A stretch of DNA of 64,000 nucleotides, taken from positions 141,006-205,005 of the forward strand of contig JASKOT010000033.1 of assembly GCA_032158125.1 (NCBI GenBank), written 5' to 3'. Within the stretch, counting starts at the first letter, position 1. Each line of letters opens with the position of its first letter. Under the pieces are notes generated by a model. It was not told the DNA's origin. It did not search any database and saw nothing but the letters and a program-made list of their open reading frames with translations. Source of the stretch: Papiliotrema nemorosa (Eukaryota; Basidiomycota; Tremellomycetes; Tremellales; Rhynchogastremaceae). The translations under genes and the position numbers were made by a program. Below, piece after piece: positions 50,236 through 61,781 of this stretch.

Positions 50236-52482
50236 CTACTCTGTAATGTTCTTGTCCTTTTTGCCAAATCCCAACTTGCCAAATGACATGCTACCAGAGC
50301 GGCCAATCTTGCTCACACTGATACCGCTCAGACGTCGACTCAGGCCGCCTCCACCGCTGTATTTGTCACTGGAGGTTTGGGAAGAGGAGGATACCGTGCG
50401 GCCGCGAGGATCGGCCTGAGCAGTGGGTGCGGGTGCGCGTGTGGTGGGAGTTGCCAGTGGGGGAGTAGGCGCAGGGGCAGCGGCAGGGGTAGGTGGGGCG
50501 ATGGGTGGAGTCATGGCCAAGGCAGTAGGAGGCTGCATGGACGCAAGTTGCACCGGCGAGTGCTGTACGGGAGCGGGCGGCTCGGACTCGCGCTGGGTCG
50601 TCCTGAGCGCTGGAGCTACGACTGGTGGCGGGGCGATGGGAGAGACGGCAGAATTGGCACGTCGAGGTTGGATAAAGGCGACAGGTGTCAAGGGCGTCGG
50701 AGGGGTCACGGGCGTGATGTGCGCAGCCGGAGGATTGGTGGGTGCTTGTGTCGTTGTAACGTGACTCGGCAGGTCTGGCTTGGCCGTGGTCGACTGTGGG
50801 GCCGACACCCCGGTCGATCCGGTGACACTAGTGGCCGTAAGACCCAACGCACTCAGGTCAAGATCGGCTGCTTGATAGAACAAAACATAGCCAGCACCCG
50901 ACGGGTAGTCGCCAAAGTAGCGATAAATGTCCGACTCGTCGATCGGTTCGACATTCTCGTCGTCGCACATGACCCAGCGACCGCCGCTCTTGATCAGACA
51001 GACGTAATGCCCATGGTGTGGGCCACTAGAGTTAGAGGGACAAACGGGCGACTCACTTTCCAATGTGGACAACCACGGAAAAGAGCTCGTAGAGACGATC
51101 AGGGTTCTCCGTCTCGTCACTGGTATTGGGCAAGCGCAACTGGAGAGGGAATGGTACCCTATAAAAGAGCTTGGTGTATCGACCGAGAGTCTCTTGATAC
51201 TTGAACCGCTTGAGATGGAGCGCGAGGATGTTGGGAAGTCTTTTGATTTTCATCCTACAGTCAGCAGCGTCGGGAGGAGACGGACCTCTTTTCAGCTTCT
51301 TGTAGACCACAGCACGAGTCGCAAAAAAACTTGTTCTTTTGACAGAGCATCTCAGACGTGGAAAATTGTCTGAGACAGGCCGTGACAGATGTATGCTGCT
51401 CGATATCAATCGACAAGTCGAGGAAGAGTTCGTCTCGAGAGGATGTCTATCGTCAGTGGTGTCACTTGTAGCAAACTTGCCGTCTCGCAGCTAAGGCATC
51501 GCGTTTCGTTTGTGAGTACTCCTTCAAATAAGTTTTGCACGAAAGATTTCCCGTTGCCTCGGGCTTTCCCCACATCACGGAGGGAGCGATCCACCACGTC
51601 AATGTCCTCGGAGACCTTGTTGAGGACCCAGCCGAGAAACTCGTGGGCATCTTGTTGCGACATGCCCCGGAACATTTCATTCTCACGTTTGACCGTTTTG
51701 AGCAGGTCTTCTGGGCGGACGACTCCACGACCGAGAGTTCCAGCTTGAAAAGGTCCCCCACCTCGAGGAGCCGATGGGGGTGGTAACGAGGCGAGAAGAG
51801 GAGGTCCAGGCGGGATGCCGTTGTTTGTGGCTTGTTGTTCCTCCTCGGACGGTAGCAGGGAAGCGGTTTGGGCATTTTCGGGATTGGCCTTTTCCTTTTT
51901 CGCCGGGAGGGGTTGATGCGGCAGAGACGAACTCAGGTGGTGGAATAAAGTCTGAATCGTCTCAAAGACGCTGGGCTGCGGACCGTCGGGGTTTGGGGCG
52001 ATGGGCAAAGCGTCGGACCGGGAGGTGAGGATCGGGGCGTACGTCGGGGTCGGGGTGGTCGGGACGATGGGGACAGTCGCATTGGAAGAAGTGGGTCGAC
52101 GACCAAAGAGACCGCGCTTGGGGTTGAGTGTGGGATTGTCAAATGGGTTGGCCGTTTTGACGGCAAGGGGACTGGTTGGTTTGGGCTTGTTGGCCTCGCC
52201 TGGACCGGGCGCGAGCGGGGTGATGGGCGCCGGTGGATCGGGATAGGATGCGACAAACTGGCGAAACGGCTCACATGCGTACAGCGCTTGAAGGACGGAA
52301 TTGCAATAGCAGGTATTGCCAAAGTTCTCGAGACCCCATAGCCGCTCGACCTCGGTGCCGTCGGGGGCTTGGATGGTGAGGGGTTCGGGCTGGTCCTCGA
52401 TGAATGTTGGCGAGGGGAGGGATAGTTGGGGGGCTTGGATGGAGGATGGCTTGGACTTGAATGGTGCTCGTAGCCGTGACAT
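50236..52482 (-). CDS. UBP9: Ubiquitin-specific protease, Ubp9/USP12-USP46 family
   Basis: Cysteine deubiquitinase. The Cys box reads [20 protein letters not shown] with the catalytic Cys. A Pro/Ser/Lys-rich insertion of about 130 residues separates it from [37 protein letters not shown], then FFCDSC supply the zinc-binding Cys pairs. [20 protein letters not shown] and the His box [20 protein letters not shown] with [20 protein letters not shown] complete the active site (His and Asp/Asn). The C-terminal 190 residues are Pro/Ala/Thr-rich and disordered, ending [20 protein letters not shown]. Closest in motif order to fungal Ubp9/13, whose animal relatives USP12/46 are activated by WD40 partners. 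Three or four introns. Confidence 0.9.
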
Positions 52483-52581
52483 GGTGTTGGATGATGAAAG
52501 AGAAGAGTCGAGATGACCCTGAAAGCGGGGGCTCGCGGGTCACCGAAGTGGTGGTACGTGGAATTATACCGTCACCCAAAC

Positions 52582-53080
52582 ATGCGATTCATTCTGCTGG
52601 CACTGATCGCCGGGGCATTCGCCAAGGAGCAGCTACAGATTGGGGTCAAATACAAGCCCGAGGAGTGTCCCTTGAAGACGAGAAACGGGGACAAGCTGTC
52701 GATGCAGTGGGTCTCCGCCCACGAGGGTGCTGACTGTAGTTATACTGGAACGTTGAGTGATGGGAGCAAGTTTGACTCGTCGCTGGATAGGAATCAACCC
52801 TTTGAATTTACTCGTGAGGAAGGGTGATTGGGGAGAGCTGAGAGACAGTCGGCACCGGGCAGGTGATCAAAGGGTGGGATCAGGGCTTGCTCGACATGTG
52901 TGTCTCTGAAAAGAGAAAACTCACCATCCCCCCGGGTCTGGCTTACGGTGCGTGCAACCTCGCGGTCAGAGTTGATGACTAGGTGTACGAGGCCACCCAC
53001 CTGTGATTCCCCCAGAGTCTACGTTGGTTTTCGAGGTGGAATTGTTAGGGATCAAGAATCGTTTTGTCGACGAGCTGTAG
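52582..53080 (+). CDS. FPR2: ER FKBP-type peptidyl-prolyl isomerase (FKBP13/Fpr2)
   Basis: Folding catalyst in the ER lumen. Signal peptide [18 protein letters not shown]. Then [21 protein letters not shown] 33-nt intron (52707-52739) must be removed to give [20 protein letters not shown], the FKBP motif (reading through it would replace the His). [20 protein letters not shown] and [17 protein letters not shown] follow, then [20 protein letters not shown]. Ends RFVDEL: a VDEL-type C-terminal retrieval signal supports ER residence. Four exons, all with short introns. Divergent from the UBP9-like gene with 99 bp between starts. Confidence 0.9.
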
Positions 53081-53390
53081 GGAGAGACGGCGTGTGTCGG
53101 ACAGACGTTCATGCACACGTTCTGGGCTCATGTAAATTCCTGACAAGCCCGGGGGACGAAGGGTACTGACTTGTTCTGCTGTCACCAACGGTGGCACCCG
53201 CCACGTTTAGCTTTGACAGTGTCATCTGTCCTATCGCGTGAGGACATGGAATCTAGTGCTTTGCCCCTGGGCGTCATGAGGGTTCTCTGACAGTGGATTC
53301 GCCTTGGCTTCATCGCCGCCGGATGGGATGTAGGGGCTACAATGGGTGTTTTGGAGAGGGATCCATCCTTGGACACCCTTGGGGTTATCG

Positions 53391-53770
53391 CACCCGACAG
53401 ATTGGATTGACTCGCAATTGGGTTTATCGTCGACGAGTCGGACCCCCCGGGTTATCGCCCCCGACAGGCTGGGATGACTCGTCCTCGGGTTGACGTGCCA
53501 GACCCCTCAGGTTATCGCCCCCGAAAAATTGGCGCTTCTATTGGCGTGGTCATCGCCCCGCATGGAATCTACCCAGATCTCGGGCAGGGCTATCGCACTG
53601 CATGGGGTCTCAACAGGGCTGTGGCAGGGCTGTCACCCTGCGTATACCCACCGGTGTCTTGAGCAGGGCGTTCGCCCCGCTCGGAGCTCTCCTTGTGTAT
53701 CTGGCGTGGCTATCGCCCCGCTTGAAGCTCTCCTCGGATGTCTGACGTGGCCGTCGCCCCGCGTATTGGG
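53391..53770 (+). repeat. Degenerate GC-rich minisatellite
   Basis: About nine copies of a core like GGYTATCGCCCCGC. The first three (TTATCGC(A/C)CCCGA at 53395, 53452 and 53512) are spaced 57-60 bp apart. The next ones (near 53551, 53591, 53631, 53670, 53711, 53752) are spaced 40 or 41 bp. Units drift by several bases, so it is an old array. The spacing is not a multiple of three, which argues against a protein repeat, although a frame stays open through the second part. Confidence 0.75.
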
Positions 53771-53807
53771 GAAGACTCGTCTTACATATCACCCTCGACA
53801 ACCTCTG

Positions 53808-55582
53808 AGAACCGTTGCCAGTGCGCTCGATGTCCAGTCTTTGACCTCGATCGACTTTTGTCCCCTACCCCGTATACTAATCCAACTCGTGGCCAAGGTT
53901 GACAACTTGACACCCCTCACCCTTCGCCCCAATGTCGTAACCTCGTGCACGATCCACACCAACCGTGGTGTTTGCCTCGTTCTCGAGGTCAGATCCCCGC
54001 CTGGCGAGCATCTCGACAAAACCGCGATCCTCACGGCAAGTGACTACGACCTCCCTCTCGAGCCATTGACAAGGTGGCTAGAGATTGCTCATGATGCCGA
54101 GCACATCATTCCACTCTTCCCTACCGCTGTCGAGATCGAGACTGCTCGACAAGTCATCCACGGTGGCACCACGATCGCCTCGGCTTATGATCTACGTCGA
54201 ATGATTCTTGAGTCTGAACCTACGGACGGCGTTAGCGCGATTCACATGATGGCCCACCTCTCCACTCTATCGATCAATGGACAAGCCAGATACTGGCCCA
54301 TCTACACGACGATACCGACCAGTGTCCGGGTCCTCCATCCACACGCGGCCCGCGTCTTGCACGAGACAGTCGGAGGCTCATGTCCCTGGCTCGTGACCGA
54401 TGACACTGTCAACAAGGATACCGCTTTGGCCTGTATCGATGATCATCTCACCCGACATGGTATTCATTCGCAGGTCAAATTGGGCACCAGCGTCACTTCG
54501 AAGGCTACCGTGAATTACACGAGCGACTTTATGCCAAACGGAAACATGGCTCCTCATCTCATGTAGGTGGACAACATGGAGAATCCACTGATTCGCAAAT
54601 TGAGACTTCGACAACAACTCACCGCGCACAGAGCTGTCGCAAGATCTCAACGATCCTACCCCCTCGCATTCATCAACCCCATCCCCAATCCGACCCTGGC
54701 CCCATTTCACACCTTGATCATTTGGGTCCGAACCAATGCGGGTGACCGGATTCGCCTTTCACGCCGACTGGCCACACAAGTCCTCTTCCATTATCGAGGA
54801 CCCACCTTGCGAGCGAGACCTTTCCAATGTCTCATTCATCGACATTATCGACGAGCGTACTCCTGCATGGCATGTAGGCATGGACGACAGACTCGCGAAT
54901 CAATCGGTAGCCGGGAGATTGAGGCGAAACGACGGAGACGTGGTCATTGCCAGTGTCAATCCGTCTCGTCTGGTTCGCCAAGTTCACGAACTGTATCGAT
55001 TCTCCGCCAAATTCCCACAGACGTACGTCTTGGGATTGTTGGACGAGAATGCAGGGATTACAGGACACCTCAAGGCAGAGGACGAGGAAGAAGCAGACTA
55101 CGAGGTTCCTGCGGTAGATGAAATCTCTGGCACGAGGTGGAAGAAGCTGAGCGACATCTCTCAGAGGCACAGTCACATTCTCAAAACACTTTCTCTGCAA
55201 CGAAAATCGATTTTATGTCCAAACTGCCTTGTACATGGCAAGAATCGTCGCCTCCCCTCGAACACACTCGGCGATTCCTCACTCGATCATTGCCTGTGCT
55301 CACGCCCATTACCTCGATCGCGTGATTCTCACCACTGGGACCAGCCAAGCCGGTGCGTCTGCGAACGACGCATACAACATTCCGCTCCTCCGTCAAGTCG
55401 ATTTCGCTCGAACCATGCTTCCGACGTTTGAGCATATCACGTGTCGAAGCACCAGTATCTCGGCTGACTCGTCGCCCATTATCAAGTCGCTTGAAAATGT
55501 CACCATTGCGCTCATCTTTGTCACATCGTGGGATCCCACGATGCAACAGGCCTGTGCGTCCGAGGAGCTGCGAGTCCTGTAA
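53808..55582 (+). pseudogene. Orphan intron-poor reading frame, broken by a stop and frame changes
   Basis: A long coding-like stretch unlike its neighbours. From about 53808 to 54563 the frame is open without introns and without a sensible ATG. It contains LTASDYDLPLEPLTRWLEIA, TARQVIHGGTTIASAYDLRR and IHMMAHLSTLSINGQARYWP. It then meets TAG at 54564-54566, continues in the same frame to about 54735, moves to a second frame (about 54736-55150; WHVGMDDRLANQSVAGRLRR, FPQTYVLGLLDENAGITGHL), and to a third (about 55165-55582; VILTTGTSQAGASANDAYNI) ending in TAA near 55580. I recognise no family. Either it is a gene with introns I could not place, or a decayed insertion of intron-less origin such as a capsid-like viral gene. 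The latter is a hypothesis only. Confidence 0.45.
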
Positions 55583-56523
55583 GGAAGGGAGATTGGTGGC
55601 AAAGACAGAAACGACCAGTCGTCATGATCTAGAAACGAGATCAGTCTTTCGATTAGTCTCAGCCATGATATTTAGGGACGAGCCCCAAAGTCCGGAAATG
55701 GTCAAGAGGAGTTCTGAACAAAGAAATTGAGACTTTCTAGCCTCAGGAGACCCAACTTGAGAGACGGATTTTGTTAGATCTTGAACGTTACGGCCAGTAG
55801 CCTGATCCGTCAGAATAATGCATTTGCCGAGCTAGAAGGATTCGTATCGATAGGAAGGTATAAGAACTGGACAACCAGACTTGATCCTTCTATTGATCGA
55901 ATCTCTTCACTTCTAGCCTAGGATTGTCATACCAAACATCTAGAACCAGAGAACCCAGAACCGAATCTTGCCTTGAGTCACATCAGAACTTGAACCCCGA
56001 AGCCAGACAGCCTAGTCACAACAGTCGTTGAATCATACGTGACACCACATTGTCGGATCTATGTTAAGCAATCAGTTGCCCTGTATCCTCCCATAGGTCA
56101 ATATGATTGTAGATATATATCTACTGCATGGTCAATGACCTCTTCTCTACCGAACATATCTACTTGTCTCCTACCATTTCCCGTCATAACCTTCAGACTT
56201 TGAACAAACACACTGGCTTGACGATCGGTCGAGTCGACTGCCCACGTGCGGACAGCATGATGGACTTTTCATCCGTAATGCAGCAATTCAAACGCAACGA
56301 AATCGTGCATCTTCACGCCAGCGACGTTTCTGCCACGTTGAGGTTCCAGGCAACGTGACGACACGCCATCCTGAAACAGGTTTAGGTGGGACCCCGGGCA
56401 TACAAAGTTCGAGTGGAGGTGCTAAATCTACACCTCTTGACCGCAAGCGATACCCTCCAAGCGAAGTCCTACTCGTACTCTGGGTCAAAAAAGCCAACCC
56501 AGTCTACCTCTTTCTCCACCACC
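55583..56523. other. Intergenic, about 940 bp
   Basis: AT-richer than the surroundings, with only short frames. It has many TCTAGAA/CTAGC-like strings between 55735 and 55930. The 3' half (56128-56350) has a plus-strand frame of 76 codons without support. It probably contains the promoter of the permease gene. Confidence 0.45.
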
Positions 56524-58397
56524 ATGTCCCCAGAACCCACCCGAGATGGCCTCTTGTCCGGCGGGGGAGTCCCCAAACGACACTTTATGCTGCTCAGTCT
56601 AGGCAAGTGAGACTTAAATGTCATTTCTAACCCCCAGTCGGAATGGCCTATGCCGTGCTCAATTCGTGAGTCTTTTCCAGATCCATAGACTCAACCCAGG
56701 TGGACCGCAATGGCGGCATCTCTCAGTCTGGCACTTCCTTCTGGCGGTCCCACTGCCGTCATCTGGGGAATCGTACTGGCAGCATTCTGCAACCTCTGCA
56801 TGGCAGCCTCTCTTGCCGAAATGTGAGTCTAACCGACGAGCTGCGCTGAATCGCAGCTGCTGCGTTTATCCCACAAAGTAAGACCACCCTTCTGACAAGG
56901 CCTGACGTTCTAGTGGAGGACAGTACCACTGGTCTGCCATCCTGGCACCGCCCAAATGGGCACCAGTAGGTCGCACAGCCATAAACCACCTGACATTAGG
57001 TCGTTTCATGGATATGCGGATGGTTTGCAACTGCAGGCTGGATCGCCCTCGTCGCGACCGCAGGGTCTCTTGCGGGCACGCTCATCACTGGTAAGCACGG
57101 CTTCAGGCGAGATGGCTCTGCCTGCTCATCCTAGGGGCAATTTCCCTAGCTCACCCGTCCTACCCCATACACCGGTGGCTCATCTTTGTCATTTACATCA
57201 TCTACATGATCTACGCCACCATCCTCAACATTTTCGGCCTCCGCCTCCTACCCCTCGTCAACAAAACTGCCATCGTTTGGTCACTAGCCGGCGCCGTAGT
57301 CATCGTCATTACTTGCCTCGCTACGGCGTCACCCAATTTCCAAAGCGGTTCCTTCGTCTTTGGCACCTATATCAATGACTCGGGCTGGAATGATGGCGTC
57401 GCATGGATTCTGGGTCTTCTACAAGCCTCCTTTGGACTCACTGGTTACGACGCGGTCACCCACATGGTCGAGGAGATGCCAAACCCCCACATTAACGCTC
57501 CCCGAGTCATGATCCTCGCGGTGCTTATCGGCGCCAGCTCGTCCTTTGTATTCCTAGTCTGTCTACTCTTCTCGATCCGCGACGTCGACCTTGTCAATAC
57601 CTCTGCCGCGGGGCCGCTTCTCGAGTCCATGTATCAGGCAACAGGCAGCACGGCAGGCGCAATCTGTCTCCAAGTCTTTCCGATCGCAGCAATGGCCTTT
57701 ACTGCCCAGGCCCTAATGTGTGCCTCGTCTCGCATGTCATATTCGTTTGCGCGCGACCATGGTCTACCGTTCTCTCGCTTCTTTGCGCTCATGCACAAGA
57801 GCGGGGTGCCGATTCCAGCGGTACTGCTCAATTTTGTCTGTGTAGTCGTCTTTGGCTGCATCTATCTCGGAAGTAGCTCTGCCCTCAACGCAATCTTGTC
57901 CTCGTCGGTTGTCTTTCTGAACATTTCCTACTCCATCCCCAGTAGGTGCTCGAAAAGGTGGCGCTGACCGAAGCCGCATTGGTTTTGGTTCGTGGGCGCA
58001 AGACGCTATATCCCGAGGGCTCTCCCAAACCTGCATTTACGCTCGGTAGATTCGGCCCTGCTGCCAACATTGTACGATGCACCTACGACGATTCACTGAC
58101 GTCAGATTGGTATCACTTTTACCATCTTTACCACAGTCTTCTTCCTTTTCCCTCCCGACCTTCCAGTCACGGGGAACAACATGAACTACGCCGTCGTCGT
58201 CTTTGGCGTCGTCTGTGAGTAAGGCTTGCCCGACAAGTCTGACATCAGGCATTATATCTGCCCTAACTTGGATCTTTGACGGGAGGAAAAACTTTATCGG
58301 ACCGCGTGATCTTCACGTCTTGCTCGATCTCGCCAAAGCAGGGCAGGCGGAGCAGGTGCAGCAAGTGTTGGCCCAAGAAGGCGAAAAGCGACGTTGA
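56524..58397 (+). CDS. Amino acid/choline permease, APC superfamily
   Basis: Plasma-membrane transporter of the fungal GABA/choline/polyamine branch (Hnm1/Uga4-like). Start MSPEPTRDGLLSGGGVPKRH at 56524. The first helix GMAYAVLNSWTAMAASLSLA is rebuilt across two introns, the first with an apparent GC donor (56603-56637). Then PTAVIWGIVLAAFCNLCMAA, YPTSGGQYHWSAILAPPKWA (the family YPTxGGxYxW motif), IFVIYIIYMIYATILNIFGL, VAWILGLLQASFGLTGYDAV with THMVEEMPNPHINAPR (hallmark), FPIAAMAFTAQALMCASSRM and VFFGCIYLGSSSALNAIL-type helices. Ends LAKAGQAEQVQQVLAQEGEK. The region 57000-57150 and the last two helices (57950-58250) have splice sites I did not fix. Substrate unknown. Confidence 0.83.
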
Positions 58398-58401
58398 TGC
58401 A

Positions 58402-59466
58402 TCACTTCAAATGCGCCCTGGAATCTGACAACAATACGCGATGGCTCGATCCCTCTGGACACGCTTGCACGCCTCCCTCCCCTTGCATCTGCCGTCAGCC
58501 TCGCCTCGTGTGCCACTCACAAAGTAGGGCCATTTGGCACCCCAGTTCCGATAGGGCGCCTTTGCTCCCGCGACCGTGATGGCCTCTACTTGCTCGGGCG
58601 CCAGACCGGCCGCCTTGGTGTCAAACACCTCGAACATATCTTTCATGCGTTCAACTTGCGTGGTGGTACTGAGAATTAGCTGACTCTGACCTCGACTCAC
58701 CTGACCACGATCCCAAGACTAATCTGCCTTGCCCAACACAGTAGCACCTGCGCGTCGGTCAACCCAGTCTCGGCCGCTATACGCTCCACGATCCCATCTA
58801 CAGGCCCGCCTCGATGTCGCCCAAGCGAGAGTAGCGGCGCATAGCAGGCGACAGTGATACGAGCCTCCTTACACAATGGAAGCAGCTCGGTGTAATGTGG
58901 CAAAGAGTAGGGATGTAGTTCGATCTGATGCACGGCCGGACAGACCTCACACGAGGCCAGGATGCGACGTAGATTTCGGCAAGTAAAATTGGATAGACCG
59001 ATCGATCTCGCTTTGCCCTGTCGGTGCACGGCCTCCAGCTGTTTCCAAGCAAGCACAGGATCCGATACCAGAATGTCCGCGTGCAAGAGCACCAAGTCGA
59101 TGTACTCCACACCAAGCTGCAGTCAACCCACGGGTCCGAGAGCATACTCACCTCGGCCAGACACTCGTCGACATATTTATTCGCGTCAAAATTCTCTGCA
59201 TCGCCATGAAAGTCGCCAATCTTTGAGGTGATGAATATTTCGTGACGAGCTGGCAGTACCCTAGCGATGTGATGCTGATTCTTGTACCACCAAGCGCAGT
59301 CGAGATGAGTCAACCCTGCTCTGAGCGCCCGGGTGACCGCTGTAGAACAATCGCCAAACGCATGATCGGTACCTGACGTCAGCCTGCATTCACCATGCTC
59401 ACCTGTTCCAAAGGCCACCACTGGAACTTCGACACCGTTGCCGAGTTGTATAGTCTGAAGAGGCAT
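58402..59466 (-). CDS. Aldo/keto reductase
   Basis: NADPH-dependent carbonyl reductase with a TIM-barrel fold. Start MPLQTIQLGNGVEVPVVAFG at 59466. Catalytic tetrad: Asp and Tyr in LTHLDCAWWYKN, Lys in FITSKIGD, His in EYIDLVLLHAD. NADPH-binding and barrel blocks: RSIGLSNFTCRNLRRILASC, AVHQIELHPYSLPHYTELLP, ITVACYAPLLSLGR, TDAQVLLCWARQISLGIVVR and STTTQVERMKDMFEVFDTKA. The usual ends at GAKAPYRNWGAKWPYF. After that a GTGAG donor may be spliced (stop about 58402) or read through (stop 58407). It lacks a signal peptide. It converges closely with the APC permease (about 5-10 bp). Substrate unknown. Confidence 0.87.
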
Positions 59467-59503
59467 GGTTCAACATCAACAAATGTAAGTTGCATCAGGG
59501 TCG

Positions 59504-61527
59504 TCACATAAAGTCCGCTGCCAAACTTCGATCACCCTTTGGCTTTTTCCGCTCCTCGGCTTCTCCAACATCAAAAGAGAGAACACCTTTGCGTTTCTTA
59601 TCCTTCTTCTTCTTCTCTCCAGATGATTCTTTACGAGGTTTGAAAATTGGTTTAAAAGTAGCGAGGTCTACCGGACCTTCTTCCTTCACTGACTCTACCG
59701 CCTTCTCCGGTATCTCGGACAACACGGTCTCTTCGGCGTCGTCGGCCTCGTCGTCGTCGCGTTCGCCCACCTCCTCAGACTCAAAGATTGCCTTGAAAAT
59801 ATCGATACTCGGTTTGACATAACTCAGTGTATCTCTGCCTTGTTCAGAGTCATCCGCCATGCCAACCTCGCCCAGACTTGTGGGCCGTCTAGTACCTTCC
59901 TCTTGCGGTAGATCTGGCGTAATCTCCCAAGTCTCTGTTCTTGGTGGCTCCGGCTTTGGCTCGCCGTCGGGATGGGGATTAGGAACGCCGAATCGTTTGC
60001 AGAGCAACTTTTCGGGATAAAACATCCCCGTCGTTCTGGTTGCAGCGCCATGATTATCTGTAAACGCAGCGTGTTCTTTAGCCGTTTTGGGTTGCGCCTC
60101 CTCCACTGGTTGCTCTACTGCTGGAATGATGGGCGCAAAATGATGCAGGCCAGGTTTGGGCTGCTTCAAATCTGTCGCAGCAAGCGAGGTAGAGCCCGAA
60201 GTGAATCGATTCGACATTGCAAAACTCATGGGCTTGAAAATCCTAGCGGAAGCGGCAAAATCGACGAGCTCCTTGTTGATGTCTTCGACAGAGCCGAGGC
60301 GGAGCGTGGGATTCGGGTTTTTGGAGTTGTAGGTCTGGGACGAAAGGTATGATTTGTATCGATCTTGCTTGACAAGATCGTCGCCATAGGGCATGAATCC
60401 CTGTAATGCGGCCGAGGCCGTGCGAGGGGACAAACTGGGAATCTCCACTGTGACAGGTCTCGTTTCGCCAAGAGCTGCACCTCGCTAAGGTCAGCTCTCG
60501 GACAAGGATCACCACTTGCTTGCTCATGAGAAAGTGGTTGCAGTGCCTGGCCTCGAACGACTTCCTTCACTGGAGCCACCTCACCATCCCATTTCCGCGT
60601 TGTACCCCAGACTCTAGCAGGTCGGGGTCGCCAGTCGTCAGGCACATCGGGCATGGCAAACCTCGCAATCAGTCCACGCCAGGATAGCATGCACGTACCA
60701 TTTGTCTTGCGGCACGCCCGCCGGGTCGAGTATAAAACCGAGCGCACCTTCTTCCCCAAAATTCTCGCCAAAAAGATTGTGACCCCTGGCATACCCAAGC
60801 CCATGGTGATCCTCCTTGGCGCGATAGATGACCAACTTGACATCAGGTGGAGGGAAATTATGTTGACGAGCTGGGTCTTCCGGATCAAATTCCTTGCCCT
60901 GCTTCTTCCGCAGTTGATGGAGGGAGATCCTAGGACCGATTCCTTGTCCCTTTCGCCAGCCGAGTTTTGATAAGAGGACCTCTCCTATGGAAGACTGATT
61001 CGGGCGAATCAAGCTATCCAATACATCCTGCTTTTGTTGAATCTGCTGAAACGTAGTGGTGTTCTCCAACTTTCGGTCGTCCTTCATCTGCTGCAAGTCT
61101 TCATCGTCCATAAAGTCCTCTGCTCGCTGTGTCCTCGTCGCTCGATTGGTTCGAGACGACTTGAACTCGGTGGGCGCCCAACCTACAGTCAGCGTCGTCT
61201 GCGATACCCCTACCCTCTTTCGAGCCGACCGAATTGAAATAGCCAGCAGAGAAACCGCCTGTAAACGCCCCGTGAAATCGACGTCGCCCTTGTTCATCTC
61301 GAACCTGCTCATGAGCCCAAGTATGCGAGATCCCTACTTCTTGTTGCCATTCTGGAACATATTCCAGCTTGTCCTTTTTCGTGCTCGCCAGGTCTGGCAA
61401 TGGTGTCCCAATCTTTCTCTCAGCATTGCAAGGAACTTCAACGTACGAGAACGAATGACTCATTGAGGTATGCACTCTTGAGATTGACATTCTCCAATTC
61501 AAGCTTGTGCTTTAGTCGGGAAGTCAT
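59504..61527 (-). CDS. GPATCH1-like G-patch protein (DUF1604)
   Basis: Nuclear protein thought to activate a DEAH-box splicing helicase through its G-patch. The start [20 protein letters not shown] at 61527 is the best model; an exon joins it to [20 protein letters not shown] then [19 protein letters not shown], the DUF1604 signature. [20 protein letters not shown] follows. The G-patch reads [20 protein letters not shown]. Then HHGLGYARG and [19 protein letters not shown]. The C-terminal half is long and disordered, with Pro/Glu-rich stretches and a GPATCH1-type [20 protein letters not shown] motif. Ends [14 protein letters not shown]. Several introns. About 640 aa. Confidence 0.88.
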
Positions 61528-61781
61528 GGCCAAATGGTGGATCCGGTCTTAGCTTGTTGAAGATTCAGGCCCCATGAGCATTGTTCTACGATGAGCGTCA
61601 GCAAGACAGACTACGTCACAATGTCGTCGCTCACCTGCGCTGGTCGGGATGTACCTCTCCAGAAACAACGCAAGTTGCAGCGACCACAGGGTTGTGCAAC
61701 TCACGCATCCTCCAAATTGATTCCGGTAAAACACTCTTCATTCCGACCATCTCCTCGTACATATACCCAACCTTACTTCCG

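Noticed and set aside
50377..51204. 275-codon plus-strand ORF opposite the UBP9-type gene
   Set aside because: Antisense of the Pro/Ala/Thr-rich tail gives a Gly/Arg/Trp-rich frame; the minus strand carries a clear deubiquitinase.
53490..53800. Reading the minisatellite as the N-terminus of the orphan protein
   Set aside because: The repeat spacing of 40, 41, 57 and 60 bp is mostly not a multiple of three and the translated units do not repeat, so the open frame there is probably chance.
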